Assembly: GCA_034687125.1 (NCBI GenBank)
Contig: JAQGBZ010000289.1
Coordinates: forward strand, 18,229 to 82,228
Length of the DNA: 64,000 bases
Direction: 5' to 3'
Origin: Neelides folsomi
Lineage: Eukaryota > Arthropoda > Collembola > Neelipleona > Neelidae
Shown: piece by piece, positions 13,301-26,456 of the stretch
Layout: the number at the start of each line of letters is the position of its first letter
How positions within the stretch are numbered: position 1 is the first letter of the stretch
Made by a program: the position numbers and the translations under genes
The notes under the pieces: model-generated
The model's database searches: none
What the model was told of the DNA's origin: nothing
The model's input: only the letters and a program-made list of their open reading frames with translations

Positions 13301-16300
13301 TCTACAAATATAGTTGTAAATGTTGATAAAATTGTTGTAAATGTAGAGAACTCCGTTAAATAAACAAAATATAATGAGAGGTTTTGGCGGTTTTAAATCT
13401 TTTCCGAGAATTGGATTATAAAAGACCCTTGAGAGAATGGCGAATTTTATCCAAAACCTTCAAATTAATTAAAGCTTAAATTACTTAAATTAGTAATTTA
13501 GCTTTGACTGGATAAATACGATAATTTTAAAACTAATGCATTTTAATTAAATTAATATACCATTTATCGTTAAAATGTTAATGTTCAGTCTCACAACTCT
13601 ATTGCCAGTTATAAATATTAATATTTCCCAACTTCAAAATTCCCATCAACATCATCCTCCGGATAAAGAATCTCTTTGAATAGATTGGATTAACAGAGTC
13701 AGATAAAAGTCACATGTGTCTATTTTGACTCTTTATTGAAACGTTTAAAAATGAATGAAAGCCGTCTCGGAGTCAAAACCGATTTGGGTTCCATATGTTT
13801 ATTAATGGGATTTTAACTGAAGCCATTCAACGAGTTGTGACCCTTCCCTGTACGATCCAGAACGGAGGGAGCGTTGGATTCTTCCAATGACAAATGGGAA
13901 AGAAATTGAATAAAAGGAAGCGTGAAAGTGAAGCGACGGGGTGAGAAAAGACCTCCGTCCCTTTCACACCTCACACCACAAAAATCAAGGAGAAAAGATC
14001 CAAACACAATCGAGAAAAAATATCCAGACCGGTCAAGTTAAAAGGTCAAGTTAGGAAAATAAAAGAATGAAATGAAGAAATAAATAAAAACTTTGTTGTG
14101 ACTTTGATTAATCCCAATTTATGATCTTTTAAAATTCCTTCTTGTTTTTACATTTATATTATTTTTAAATATGTTTTATTTTTACGTAAGTATTATTTTT
14201 CCATTGGGGTTTCATTTAAGTATTTAAAAATTAATTTTCTTGAAAGAAGGATCATTGATGCAATAAATGGATACAAAAAGATTAGCATAAATTAATGCAT
14301 GCGTAAATAACGTTCCATTTTTAGCCCATTTATGTAGATTAAATAATATATTAAAATGGGCAGAGAATGAAGAATTGATGAGTAAATGAAACTGACACGG
14401 TTTTGAGTCATTAACTCATTAAAGTGCTGTTAATTAATTGGAGTAAATGAAAATATCCCTTTTGTCACCTAATTACTCATACTGCTCTCCCGTCCACTTC
14501 CCCATTTAGATATTAATTCTCATTGTGAATTGTGGGAAAATTTGGGATGGGACGAGATCCCAAAATAGGCGCATTATTAACTCCCATCTTTTCCTATTAT
14601 TTAATTAAACATCCATTATTTTACATGTTCATTTGTTAATACATAGAAAACGTACTATGTAATTCGACTTTACATTTTCCTGTACTTTTCATTACACATT
14701 TACGTTTAGTTAAAAGTTAATTCATTTTTATACATTATAATATACCATAGAGTAATATTTATGTTTATGTATAGTACTGTATTATAATTGTGATATAAAT
14801 TGTATAGTGTTTTATTAAATATATTGTATAATATATTATGTATATTAATAATTCACTCATATTCATTATCCCATATATGGTGTATGGCTGTATGGCTAAT
14901 TAAGCTTCTTCCTCAATAATGGTTCGATCCCGAAGGCGACAAAAGAAGTCATTTTCGACCTATTTATCAATGGGATTCCCACCAACATGACCAAAACATG
15001 AAACCCCAAAACCAAAATGAGTTCAAATGTCCAACATTAAACATTGGCTATTTATTCAGACTCTATGTCTCTTGGCTGTATTAACACTTAACAATTGTTA
15101 ATTCCGCACAAGTTGGGCAGAAACCACAATTTGAAATTCGGAAATTCCTCCAAAACATTTTCCTGTCGGCCTCATTTTCTCATTTGGGTCAAAAACGCCA
15201 ATTACTTTTAAGAGTTTAAACATGCAAATATTTAATTTTTGTACATTTAAATGTATTATTTACATTATCCTTAATTAATTTAAATATTACAATACTTTAC
15301 TTAGATTCAATATTGAGATTGAGCTGTGGAAGGTTAATGAGTAAAATGGGAATCAAAGGGAGATGATAATAAAATGCAAGTTGATTGGTCATTGGGAAAT
15401 TCGGACTTTAAACGTGACCCATATGGGGAATATCTGGTTATAACCCGGAAATGGATGGATTTCATCAGGTGTAAGTCAATAGGTCAAGTTGCAAGGTAGA
15501 GGCGGAGAAGGAATTGATGGGAATTGGGAATTGAGGTTCACCCACTGCATTTACATGACAAACTCCCCCATTGCATCACAAACACTCTGAACAATGTCAA
15601 TTAGAATTTAACTAAATTAAATTTTTAATAACACTCCTATCCTACTTACAATTAGTACTTACATAACATAACCAAATTAATAATCCTTATAAAACATTAA
15701 TATCGGTTTAAGTCAACTTCATTAATTCATTAAATCGGTCATTACTTATGCAAATCTAAAATTTATATACAAAATAGACTGAAAAACCGCGCTAAAATTT
15801 AAATATGAAAATTTAAATAAAAGAATTTAAAGTTAACTAGGGCATGAAGGTAGTTATTTAATCAGAATTGAGCTTTAAGCTCCGTCGGCTCATAATTTGA
15901 AGTGAAAAAAAAGAAAAGGAAAGTGGGTCAGGAAGGGATTTGGTCTCATAATAATAAGAAGAAGAATGAGAAAAGAATGATTTATTCAGAACGAAGAGGC
16001 GATTCAGAAGAATTTCTTGGTTATGACGAGACAATTGCCCATCTCATCACGTTGTCATTCCTTCCTCGAATTCCTAGACGTCTCTACACCTTTACCTTAA
16101 TAAAAATTACTTCAAATTAGCGGCTGTCATTTAATAATAAATTCCAATTAAATCTAACCTTGTTTTAATCATATTTATAATTAAATATGTTTGTTAAATA
16201 TGTTGTTAATTACTACAATTAATTACGATTAAATTTGCAATACATTTTAATGCAACATGCCATAAGCTGTAAACATGTGAAATGAATTATGGAAGGAATT

Positions 16301-19300
16301 TTACTTTTTGTCAGGGATTGTTTTTATATTCTGAAAAGGGGATTTATAAAATGAATTCCGTCCACGTAGATCCTTTCGTTGGAAATGAAAGAAAAAGAGG
16401 GAAAGTGGTTTGATTTGACAAACGAGCCGCGTCTCATTACCATTTATACATCTCCGCTTCATGATGGGAATCTCGGTATATTTTAATAGTCAATATCAAA
16501 GTGAATCAGGTCTTTTATTCAAAATAAATCCAAGTGTGAATTGTCTCACAAACCCAGATTAAAAAACCATTATAGAAATTCTTTCCGTTTTGTCACATGT
16601 AAAGCAAGGGGATGAGATTATATAATGTTTTTTATTTTATTTTATAAGCCTTTTTACGAAGAATGAAAAGTGTAAATAATTAGTTGAAAGTCACTCGCGG
16701 CCTACTTTTATTTTAACATCTTTTTAACATCCTTTACAAAATGAAATTTTAAATAAAAATTATAAATACACAAAAAATATATTCTTTATAATTTCCTCAC
16801 AAATTATATGTAACAAAAAATTTCTAACATGAAATCATGTTTGATAAGTTTAATGTGAAATTTAAAAATATACTAAAAGTTATATTATATTTAATTGACA
16901 TTTTCATTAATTTTAGAAAAAATCGCATTTATAAGCTCACTCAGTCACTTATTGTTAATGTTAGTCAGTTGGAGAAATTGATAATTGTAAATTATTATTT
17001 TTTTAATATACCTATTGATTTTTCTGTAATTGATGTAAAGGAACACGTTTTTATTTTCCTTATTACACGGGTTTTAAACAACTGTGTCAGATTCCAAGAG
17101 ATCAAATTCAATTACCAATCCCCATGTAATAAAATGAATATTAGCGTTATGTATTTCATATAGCATTTATTATGAGAGCATGTAAATGTATTCATTACTC
17201 ATCTCTTCATACTCATTATCTCCACACGAAGTCGGAGATGAGAGATTTATGCATTGAAAGAGAAAGTGGAACTCTTCCTATATTCAACTTCTCAGTAATT
17301 TCCTATCCCTCAATATGCTTCCAAATCCTCGTATATACCATATATATAAGTATCTGTATTATCCCCACCACTCTCATACCTCACCCATGAATGGTGGAAT
17401 ACGACCAATAACTATTTAAAATTAATAATACATGTAGTTATCGCTTATAGCTAATCCTATACCCAATGACTTAAATATTTATGTCATGTTCTTAATAACA
17501 GGTAAAATGCGTGTAAGAGGAGAAGAGAAGAAAAAACTAATTTGTCGGAATAATGATTTGCAAAAATAATGATTTGCAAATGTAGTTAAGTGGCATTTAT
17601 GTGTTTTAATTATATTATGTATAAGCCAATAATTTTACACTTTGTGCGTAAAAACTGAAAAATGGAATCTAATTTGTTATGAGTTGATGAGATGATTTAA
17701 AATATTATTCTATATAAATCTTGGCCCATTTAAAAAGTAAAGAGTTGCAGTTTAAATACTTGAAATGAAGTCATATTTGCTTGAATAACTTGCAGTTATA
17801 GTTAGATATGTAAATGCTTAAAATGGGCATTTTAGTTGAATATTTTCAATTCATCTTTTCCCGACAAAGACCTTTTAAATTGTAAACATTTTCTTCCCTA
17901 ACTCACCTTTGTATCTTTGCGTTTGAAATGAAATTGAAAGTAAAATTTAATCAGAAATGAAAGAATGGAGACATCGCGAAACTTTTTATTTGGAAAAGGA
18001 TCAAAAGAGTTGATCGAAAATTGAAATTGTAAAGCACCAACGATGTTTTTAATAAAATTATAATGAGACGTACATTTGAAGCCAAAAAGGTTGTCAAAAT
18101 AAGGTCAACTATAAAGCGGAAGTTCATCATTGAGTCATTGAGATATGTGGAAGGAAATTGGCGCCTTCTTTTCAATTCTTGATGTCCCATTGTCATTATT
18201 CATCCTTTCAGACGCCGGTGGAGGAACGGAAGTAGGTCAACCTCAGATTTAATCAAACAATTTTTTTACCATCTTTAACCATGTACATTAATTATTATAG
18301 CAAATACAATTCATCTGTATTAAAAATCATCACTTTAATCACAGTCGTTAATCAATAATAATAAAATCAGTTTGAGCATAAACAACACTTTTTAAATTTA
18401 ATTGTAAATGCTTCAGATTTAAAGGTTCTTCTGTTTATTATTCTGCTACATTTACACTCTTTTATCTTAATCTTCGATACTTTTGGATATTTTGGGTCTT
18501 GTCAAATTACATAATTTATGAGGAATGTTGCGGAAGGTAATTAAAAGAGGAAGGATGGAAAAAATGAATAGTAATAATAGCAATAATAATAATTGTAGGC
18601 GTATGAAAGGATGTAATTAGGGTCGTTGTATAATGAACGTCTCCTGTGGGTGTCGGGCGGTGGGTCGTGGCCTAGTTTGTGCCAAAAGTGAAAGTTATCC
18701 CCATCAGGAGATTATGCGAATCATTCAAACTCTTCCTTAAACCCCTCATCCCCCCATTTACAACAACTCACCCCTTTCCTTGTTTTATTCCATTCACTAT
18801 CATATTATTATACAAACTCCCTTATATAACTCGCTTTAAAATTTCAAATATCTGAATATTACAAAGGTAGTATGTATGTATGTACAGATACATTATGTTA
18901 TACTACTACATATGTATATATTCATTTTTATTCCTATTGTATGTATTTGTGCGATTTAACCCTTAAACAATTATAAACACAATGTAAATTATACTTACAA
19001 ACAATTTAATAAGCACAACAGTTATACAAAACAGAGTTGTAATATATGTACAACTATAGACTATAAAAATTATACTACAACAATACAATGTTTTTTATAC
19101 TTATAATTATTAATAATTAATATTTATGTATTAATGCAAAATTTTAACAATTTCACTTTACAGTAACTTAAATATTCAACAATACTACTAATACAAATTG
19201 GGAAAAGGGAAATATTAATTGAAACGTTGTAGAAAATTTCTATAGACGGAATATTTTGCATTATTAAATTTTTAGTAAAATGCTAAATGTATTTTAAAAT

Positions 19301-22300
19301 TGAATCCACGTCAATCGCGTTTGAGAAAAAGTGTTTGGTTTTAAAATTTTAATCTTAGGAATTGTTTGAATAGTGTGGTGATTGAAGAAGGAGCTTTGAA
19401 GTAATTAGCAATTGAGTTAGGATTTTTACGTGCAAACATGAAAAGAACTGAAAAGTGCAAATATGAACAGTTTTTAATTTCCCCTCTGGACATTCTTATA
19501 AATTATGACTTTTATATTTACCTGTTAGAGGAATAAAATGAAAATGCATAAAATAATTACATATTATGTAAGAGTATTATTATTTATTATGTTATACTAA
19601 ATTAAAGCTTGGAACTTGGAACATTATAGCGTTTCCAAATTCCATTACATTAGAGTAAATTCAAAATAATGCCATTTAGTTTTAATCTCATTAGGACGAA
19701 ATGAAATTCAATTTTATAAAATATATACCAAATGGATACATATTTTACATATCTCACATTCAGATATGTTATGTTGCATACAGGCATTTGTGATTTGTTG
19801 ATTAACACGGTTTTAACTAATGTATAAACTAAAAGGTAGAATGTGGGAATCATTGAGAGGGGAGAAAAGGAATTTAATTTTATTTGAAACTCCGCTCTTA
19901 TCAAATCTCAGATCATGTTAATTTTGATGAGGGGAAAAGTGGGAGATTAAAAGCTGCTTACGTCTGTCCGATCCGCTCCGTTAATTTTATATATTATACA
20001 CTCCAGACATTCCACAAGCGGGGTTAATCTTCATTTAATTCCCATTTGAAACAAAATAAAGATAATTAATCTACCTATCTAAAAACTAATTTTTACCATT
20101 TTCGATTTTATTTTGTTTTCCTTATTTCGTTCCTACTCAAGATCAAAATGTACGAATTTCTCCTTTCTATATTTCAATTATTCTAATGACTCTACTGACC
20201 TCGAGAGTGGTAAGTCAAAAGATGTCAAAGGAATCTTTCGTGGTTTTGAATAGAAATCTTATCGATGAACCGAAAGCGATAAAAAGGAGAGGGAAATGAG
20301 ATCATGGGGCAGAATGTCAATTGATAGAAAAAGAATGGAAAAGGTGAGAGGATTCAAAGGCTTCCGTTCAATCTTTATCATTTTGAAGGCGAGAGGAAGA
20401 AGAGGAACAAAAGAATCAAATTGAGTTTGAATCGGTTGGCCCAAATCTCAAAACTTCCGTCAAATACAAGTATTTGCAAGTATTTGTATGTTTTTGTCAT
20501 AAACTTTGCTAAACAATATTAATCTCTTAATCTGAGAAAAATATTTTTGCAAAATATTAATTAAACTGCAAAAATCATCATTTGAAAATTTGCAATATTA
20601 TATAAGTTAATATAAGGCTTAAGTTTTAAGGTATAGCTTTTAATGCATAATGTATAGCAGGAGACGCCAGGCGTCTAAAAGCATTATCCAACATGTAAAA
20701 ATGATCCAACCAACAATGAACGCCAAGGTGTATAAAGAAACATTGTTCTTCTTATAGTGGGTTGGTGTTTACCTTCTACCCAACTTTCCCTTTTTCCTTT
20801 TGAATCTTCATCTTGGGCGCCTGGGGTTGGGTGGTAAATGGGCCAGGGGATTAATAATGATCAAAGTGAATCTTTACGGAAGGGATGGAGGAGCAAGTGG
20901 GACGAAAGGAGGAAACGCCCCAATTCACAACACACAACTCATTAAACCATTTATTTATCCCCAACCATCAACCTGACCTACATTACACACTAAGACGCAC
21001 CTCGTTAAATAAGAAGTTAAATAACGACCATCTTAATAACACTTACCTTTTTATTAACCTGAATAGAAATCCAATTGTTGTGATCTTACCTTATTAAAAT
21101 TAAAACATTTTAAAGTCAAGCTAATTTATTAATGTTATTTTATGACTAAAATTTAGTTTAATTATTTCAGATTGTTATTCTTGACTTCATGAGATTGAAA
21201 TTACTACAATTATTATTATTCTGTTATTAATTAAATAAATAAAAATAAACACAATAAAAATATTCAAATGGCCCATTTAATTATATTTTTCGCAATTAAA
21301 TCTGCATTGGAATTTAATTAGGATAATAATTAGGAAATTCCACACCTACACCGATGACGATGATCAGCGTTGTTGGAATTGTTGAGGAAAAGTTTGATAA
21401 AACCGCGACCTTTTAACGTTCAAATTGTCCGGTTCGCCTTCTCCAATTATGTCAATTTCAATCATTTCCATTGCGTCACCTTCACTAATCCTTTTCCTAT
21501 GAATGACCCGCTTAATTAAAGTGACATTCAACTCCCGACAGTATTTGTTGTATTTACAGTATTTGTCTTCATACAGTAGTATTTAATTATAATATAATTA
21601 TTTTCCATTTATTAACCCAACGACATTAATAATGTTTATATTTTTAGATGTAAAAACGTGATGTTATAAATGACTTCAAGAAACCGCTGGATGAACTCTT
21701 TCAACTTCCTTTATTTTACACATTTAAGGAAATTGCAATTTAATCTCATTTATTATTGTCAATGAACTTCAATTAGAGTAAAAGTAATAAAATAGTTAAG
21801 GAAAGGAAGCCTATTAAAATAATGTCATTATAGGAAGTAGATAAATTAGGATAAGTATCTGTATATAAGTATGGACATTAGACATTATGTATTAGCAGTA
21901 AATGGTAATTAAATTGATGGATTGGATTAATCATTTTTGATCAACCTGCCAATTATCTTTTTCATCCCCGGAGGTTTTTGGAGTGGAACACGAAAACATG
22001 CCATAGGAGAATCAATCATTGTGTGCTTCATGAAGGAATTAGCCAAAAAGGATCTCTTCATTATTTTCCCTTCTTCTCACGTTCCATCAATTTGTCCACT
22101 TCTCTCTTTAACAATCCGCTCATATTTCAATTTTTACTTAACAAAATACTTCAAACAAATATTCTATCAATTTAACTAAAATCTGCCTTAACTAAAATCT
22201 GTCAATTTAACTAAAGACTCTCCTTTTATGATTTTTAGAATTGCTGAAAAAATCCTCGAGGTATGTATTTTATATGTTAATGTCGCATGTTTCTATTTTC

Positions 22301-24794
22301 ATGAAAATCCTGATCAAATCCTGAACAAATCCCAAGTCAAAGCCAGAGAAATGAGATTCTGAATAACGAATGATTAAATATGAAGTCTGGAAATTTTGAT
22401 TGTTTGGGACCGAAGTACTTAAAATCCATTAAGCCCAGACGAAGGTGACAATTAAAAGAGTTATTATGAATTCTATTTTAATAACAACTTTTCCCATTAG
22501 CGATCGTCAATAAACATCTTTTCACTCAAATCCAATATAATAATTTCCTACATGAAGGGAAATAAAAGCCATGTTGATTTATGTTTCTTATTTCTAAATT
22601 TCACCATGAATTACAGGGAAGTGAAAATTTATAAAAGCGGGAGGGAGGTGAAACAGAAAACCGGGAGAAGTGGAGGAGAAACAAAGAAAGGGACGTTGAG
22701 TTCAAGAAGCCACTCAAAGGAGAGAAAGGAATTTCAATTAAAAATACAATCAACTTCAATTCCCTCCCTAACAATGAGCCTTCAAAATCCCACAAGTTCT
22801 CCACAAGTCCTTCATAAGTTGTCAATTGTCAAACATGGTAAATGGTCATCAGAATTATCGAAACTTGAGTTATTTATTAAATGCTTTGCAACTTTACATG
22901 CAATTTATTAATTTCCTCTAATACAGATATTTGTAAGTATTTGCTCAGATTCGTAATAATTTGTTACAAATTAATAATCCTTGTTTATACCAATATAATA
23001 TTTATACCTGTATACCTACTGTAGTTACCATATACTTACAAACATACAGAGATATTTTCAAGTATTACGCTTTTCCATGATCCAGATGTTTAATATGTAA
23101 ACCTGTATTAAAGTATTAATACTAATGGTAAAATGCTCGGGTGTTTGAGAACTCTTCCAAGAGCAATTCGTGGGCAAATTGAGTGGTTTGAGAATAAAAG
23201 ACTCAAATTGGTTTTTTGTTTTCGGAAATATCGATGAAGAAACCGGAGTAGATCAATCATATTCACTTACCAAAATACATATTATTTACCTAGTTCATCT
23301 TTCACTTACTATTCATTTAATCAAGACTCAATTGAATTAATAAATCAAACCAAATAAGAATCAATATAATATCAGTAATTGAATGATTCATATTCATTCC
23401 ATGTAAGTTTAAGTATTAAGTATTCAAAGTTGAAAAATAATCAAACTCATTTAACATTAGTAGTAAAATTTGTTTGTATTAAAATAAATGCTGAGTAAAT
23501 ATACCATACATAAATAAATAATACATACCAATACCGAGTTAAATAAACATTAATAAGTATGTATTATCACCGCCGTATTATGTAATATCATCTTCGTTCA
23601 ACTTGTTTCCGCACAACCAAAATCATCAAATTCCAATGACACTCATTGAGTAGTTGACTACCGATCTCATTGTCATCCACATAGTTCATTTGAATCACAT
23701 GCGAATAAAGAGTTTGGAATGCATTCATCCACATCGTCTCAATTACCATTAAAGATATTTAATATATGGTACGTATTTTTAAAAAATGAATGACAGATTT
23801 TTTTATATTTTTGGCCTCACTCATTCATTGCAGTTGTAATGCATCTTTTACATCAATAAATGGTTCATTCTTAAATAACAATGAATCATTATTATTTATT
23901 TTATGGTTAGTTAAAACATATTTATGTTCAAATATAGTCTCTAGTCGTAAGAAAGATCCTTAATAAAAGACGCGTGTCAATGTCGAGAACATAAAAAATA
24001 ACTAAAAATGTAAATCGAACAAAACTGTGTCAAATTTTTATGTATAAGCAAGGATACTATAAGAGAGATTACCTAAATATGTATAAGTTACATACATAAT
24101 ATGTATTATTAAAATCTAATTGGGACCCGAACTTAAGAGAACCCATTTAAGAATTTAATGCAATACAACTCTTTTTAGTTTTTACTATTATCTTTAAAAG
24201 TAATCTGTGAGTAAATGGCGATTTATTATAACATTAACATATTTTATCAAGTAATGCGAATTATTAGTGTGTCTTTGTATTATTTGTTTAAATAGTGAAA
24301 ATTTTAAATATTGATAATTGAAATATTTAGAATATTTGAGTCAAGTTCATTTCAATTTTATTATATTGAATCATTGAAATGAACTGGAATGTGCTTGTTT
24401 GAAAGCCTTGAAATTTCCAAACATTTAAGCTACTACCTATGTTTAAAACAAAACTTCATATCATGTCATACAATGAAGTTGATATTTAACAATAAAATAT
24501 TATTCATCTTCATCAATCAAATTACCTACTTATATGCCTAAATGAACATTTCTACGACTTCCTTTAACTTTCCACATCCCCACGTTCCTTCTCAATTTGT
24601 CAATGTTCAGAAATGATCAAACAAACTCCATTCACAACTTTGAAGAAGAATTCTATTAAATAGATTTTAAATCTTTCATTTTTTGTATGATTAGAAATTA
24701 GAATGGTTACTTACCATCTTATTTTAAATAAGATTTACCAAATGCTAAATGCAATTAAAATCTTTATATTAATTTACACATTATAAGATTATAA
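10329..24794. other. Gene-poor intergenic stretch
   Basis: Fourteen kilobases of AT-rich DNA with no supported gene. Open frames up to 108 codons occur but are low-complexity and lack splice context. Small structures include a 9-bp hairpin at 11992-12016, a duplicated AATAATGATTTGCAAA near 17550, a GC-rich palindrome AGACGCC-A-GGCGTCT at 20662-20676, and a TTAACTAAAATCTG repeat near 22170-22205. A more GC-rich block at about 18640-18720 could be regulatory. Confidence 0.5.
24344..24385. repeat. Small perfect hairpin
   Basis: The arms AGTTCATTTCAAT (24344-24356) and ATTGAAATGAACT (24373-24385) are exact reverse complements around a 16-nt loop. It lies about 400 bp upstream of the much longer foldback at 24,795. 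Confidence 0.8.
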
Positions 24795-24963
24795 CTATAC
24801 TCTATTCCATTTGAGAAGATTATTGAGAATTAAATCATGTTACTTGACCGGGCAATCGAAATAATTTCTACAAGAAATAATATCGGTTTATTTGAATTTC
24901 TAATGACTTGCCAAGTAACATGATTCAATTCTCAATCATCTTCTCAAATGGAATAGAGTATAG
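24795..24963. mobile_element. Foldback element, 52-bp near-perfect stem
   Basis: The arms 24795-24846 and 24912-24963 are reverse complements at 50 of 52 positions, around a 65-nt loop. The outer ends read CTATACTC and GAGTATAG, which would fit insertion at a TA. A non-coding 169-bp unit like this is typical of a MITE. As RNA it would form a long duplex of the kind that feeds hairpin-derived siRNA production in arthropods. The few mismatches imply a young insertion or selection for pairing. A transposon origin is inferred, because only one copy is seen here. Confidence 0.65.
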
Positions 24964-26456
24964 CATATGCTTATTATACATTTTGAACTTGAACATGAGA
25001 AATGTTGAATGTCGAACTTTTGATTTGATTTGTTGAGAAAGGGTTTAGGTTTTGTGGATTTCTTCCCACCCGCCCTTCGTCGCCTCTTGAGTGTTGTTTT
25101 ATCTTTGATCCGCCTTCACCACTTTTTTTCCCTGCTCCAACTGGCCTTATCAAACCCGGGATCTCCCTCACCTCCTCACTCTCCCTATCTCCCATACATC
25201 CATCATTGAGAATTGACTCTATTAACTCTATTTAAATTACAACCCTCTCCATTATGACATGAAAAACTAAAACATTCCCGTGCGACTTTTCTGCAAATCC
25301 TCATTTATATGGCGAATTTTGAGTGTGAAGCTAAAACTCATAAACTATACCTCTTGTATATATCTCATATCTCATATCTTAAACTTAAACTATCTTATAT
25401 GGATCCTACTGATATCCAATCCTCAGTATTTATATTCGCAAAAAGATAACCTTTGTATAGAAATATACACATATTAATAGTTCATCTTATACTCATATCT
25501 TCTCATATACAGTACATTAAATATGCTGTATACTTATATACTATACATATTGTAAATATGGAGGTACTATACTTTTAATATATTTGTATATGCAATTTGG
25601 TATAATAGGCAAATATAACATAATATAACAATTAATAAATTTTTATTCGGCTTAATTTGCATGAAGCATTTTAACAAGTTTCAACTTTGCATGTGAATTA
25701 AATTGAATGGATGGAGTTGGGCATAAAAAGAGAAGGTTCATCCGCAAGTAAAGAAAGATAAGAATTTTATCAATTCTGGAGATCTCCTTGTTCCATGTTG
25801 AATCTCAACAGGACAAAATTAGTGGTTGGATCAAAAGAGATTTAGATCAGAACCGCCAATTCTCACGGGAATTCACATTCCAATTAAATCCTCCACAACT
25901 TGGACATTTGTCATTTCCTTCCATCAACAAATCAACCTCGATGAGATTTATTTTTAAGATCATTAAGACAATGAATTAATTCAAGTCTCTCAAGTCATTT
26001 CATTTCCCCACCTTTGTCTTTACAATTACTTATTTTTTTAAATTAATTTTTCGTTATTCTAAAAGACTGGAATTGAAACATTCACTTACTTACAATTAGG
26101 TATATCAGTATAGTATGTATGATTATAATATAGATTCTTTCAAGTAAATGACTATCATGTCACTAATTAAAAGTTTGTAACAACAGAACATAAAATTTAT
26201 GTAATTGGTTAAAAATTAAAATAAGTAATATGGGATGATGTAAATCAAACAAACTGTTAGTTAAAATATTATTTTTAATGCTTTACTTTTTAAAATAACG
26301 TTGTTTAAAATGAATCGATATATGATAATGACAAAAAATTGATAAAATGAGGATTAAAATTGACGGTATAATGAAGATATCACAATGTATGGTAATATGT
26401 GTAAATATTATAAATTCTTATTATATCTAGGAGTATAATTAAAAGTGATCACATTT
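24964..26456. other. Intergenic, 3' flank of the OB-like gene
   Basis: AT-rich sequence downstream of the minus-strand gene that ends at 26,457. A pyrimidine-rich block lies at about 25,050-25,200. No gene was recognised, and no convincing AATAAA for the neighbouring gene is seen close to its stop. Confidence 0.5.

Noticed and set aside
14921-14931. tRNA B-box-like GGTTCGATCCC
   Set aside because: Flanking bases cannot form the T-stem, and no cloverleaf could be drawn.
16837-17163. 108-codon ATG open frame on the plus strand
   Set aside because: Composed mostly of Ile, Phe, Asn, Lys and Val from AT-rich DNA, with no motif or splice context. One frame of this length is expected by chance in 64 kb of such sequence.
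22239-22260. 22-nt micro-exon-like segment (TTTTTAG / GTATGT)
   Set aside because: Good splice consensus on both sides, but no neighbouring exon in any frame; chance spacing is likely in AT-rich DNA.
22552-22911. 119-codon frame
   Set aside because: Its composition reflects a purine-rich tract (Lys, Glu, Arg, Ser runs). The opposite strand is open too, which points to base-composition bias.
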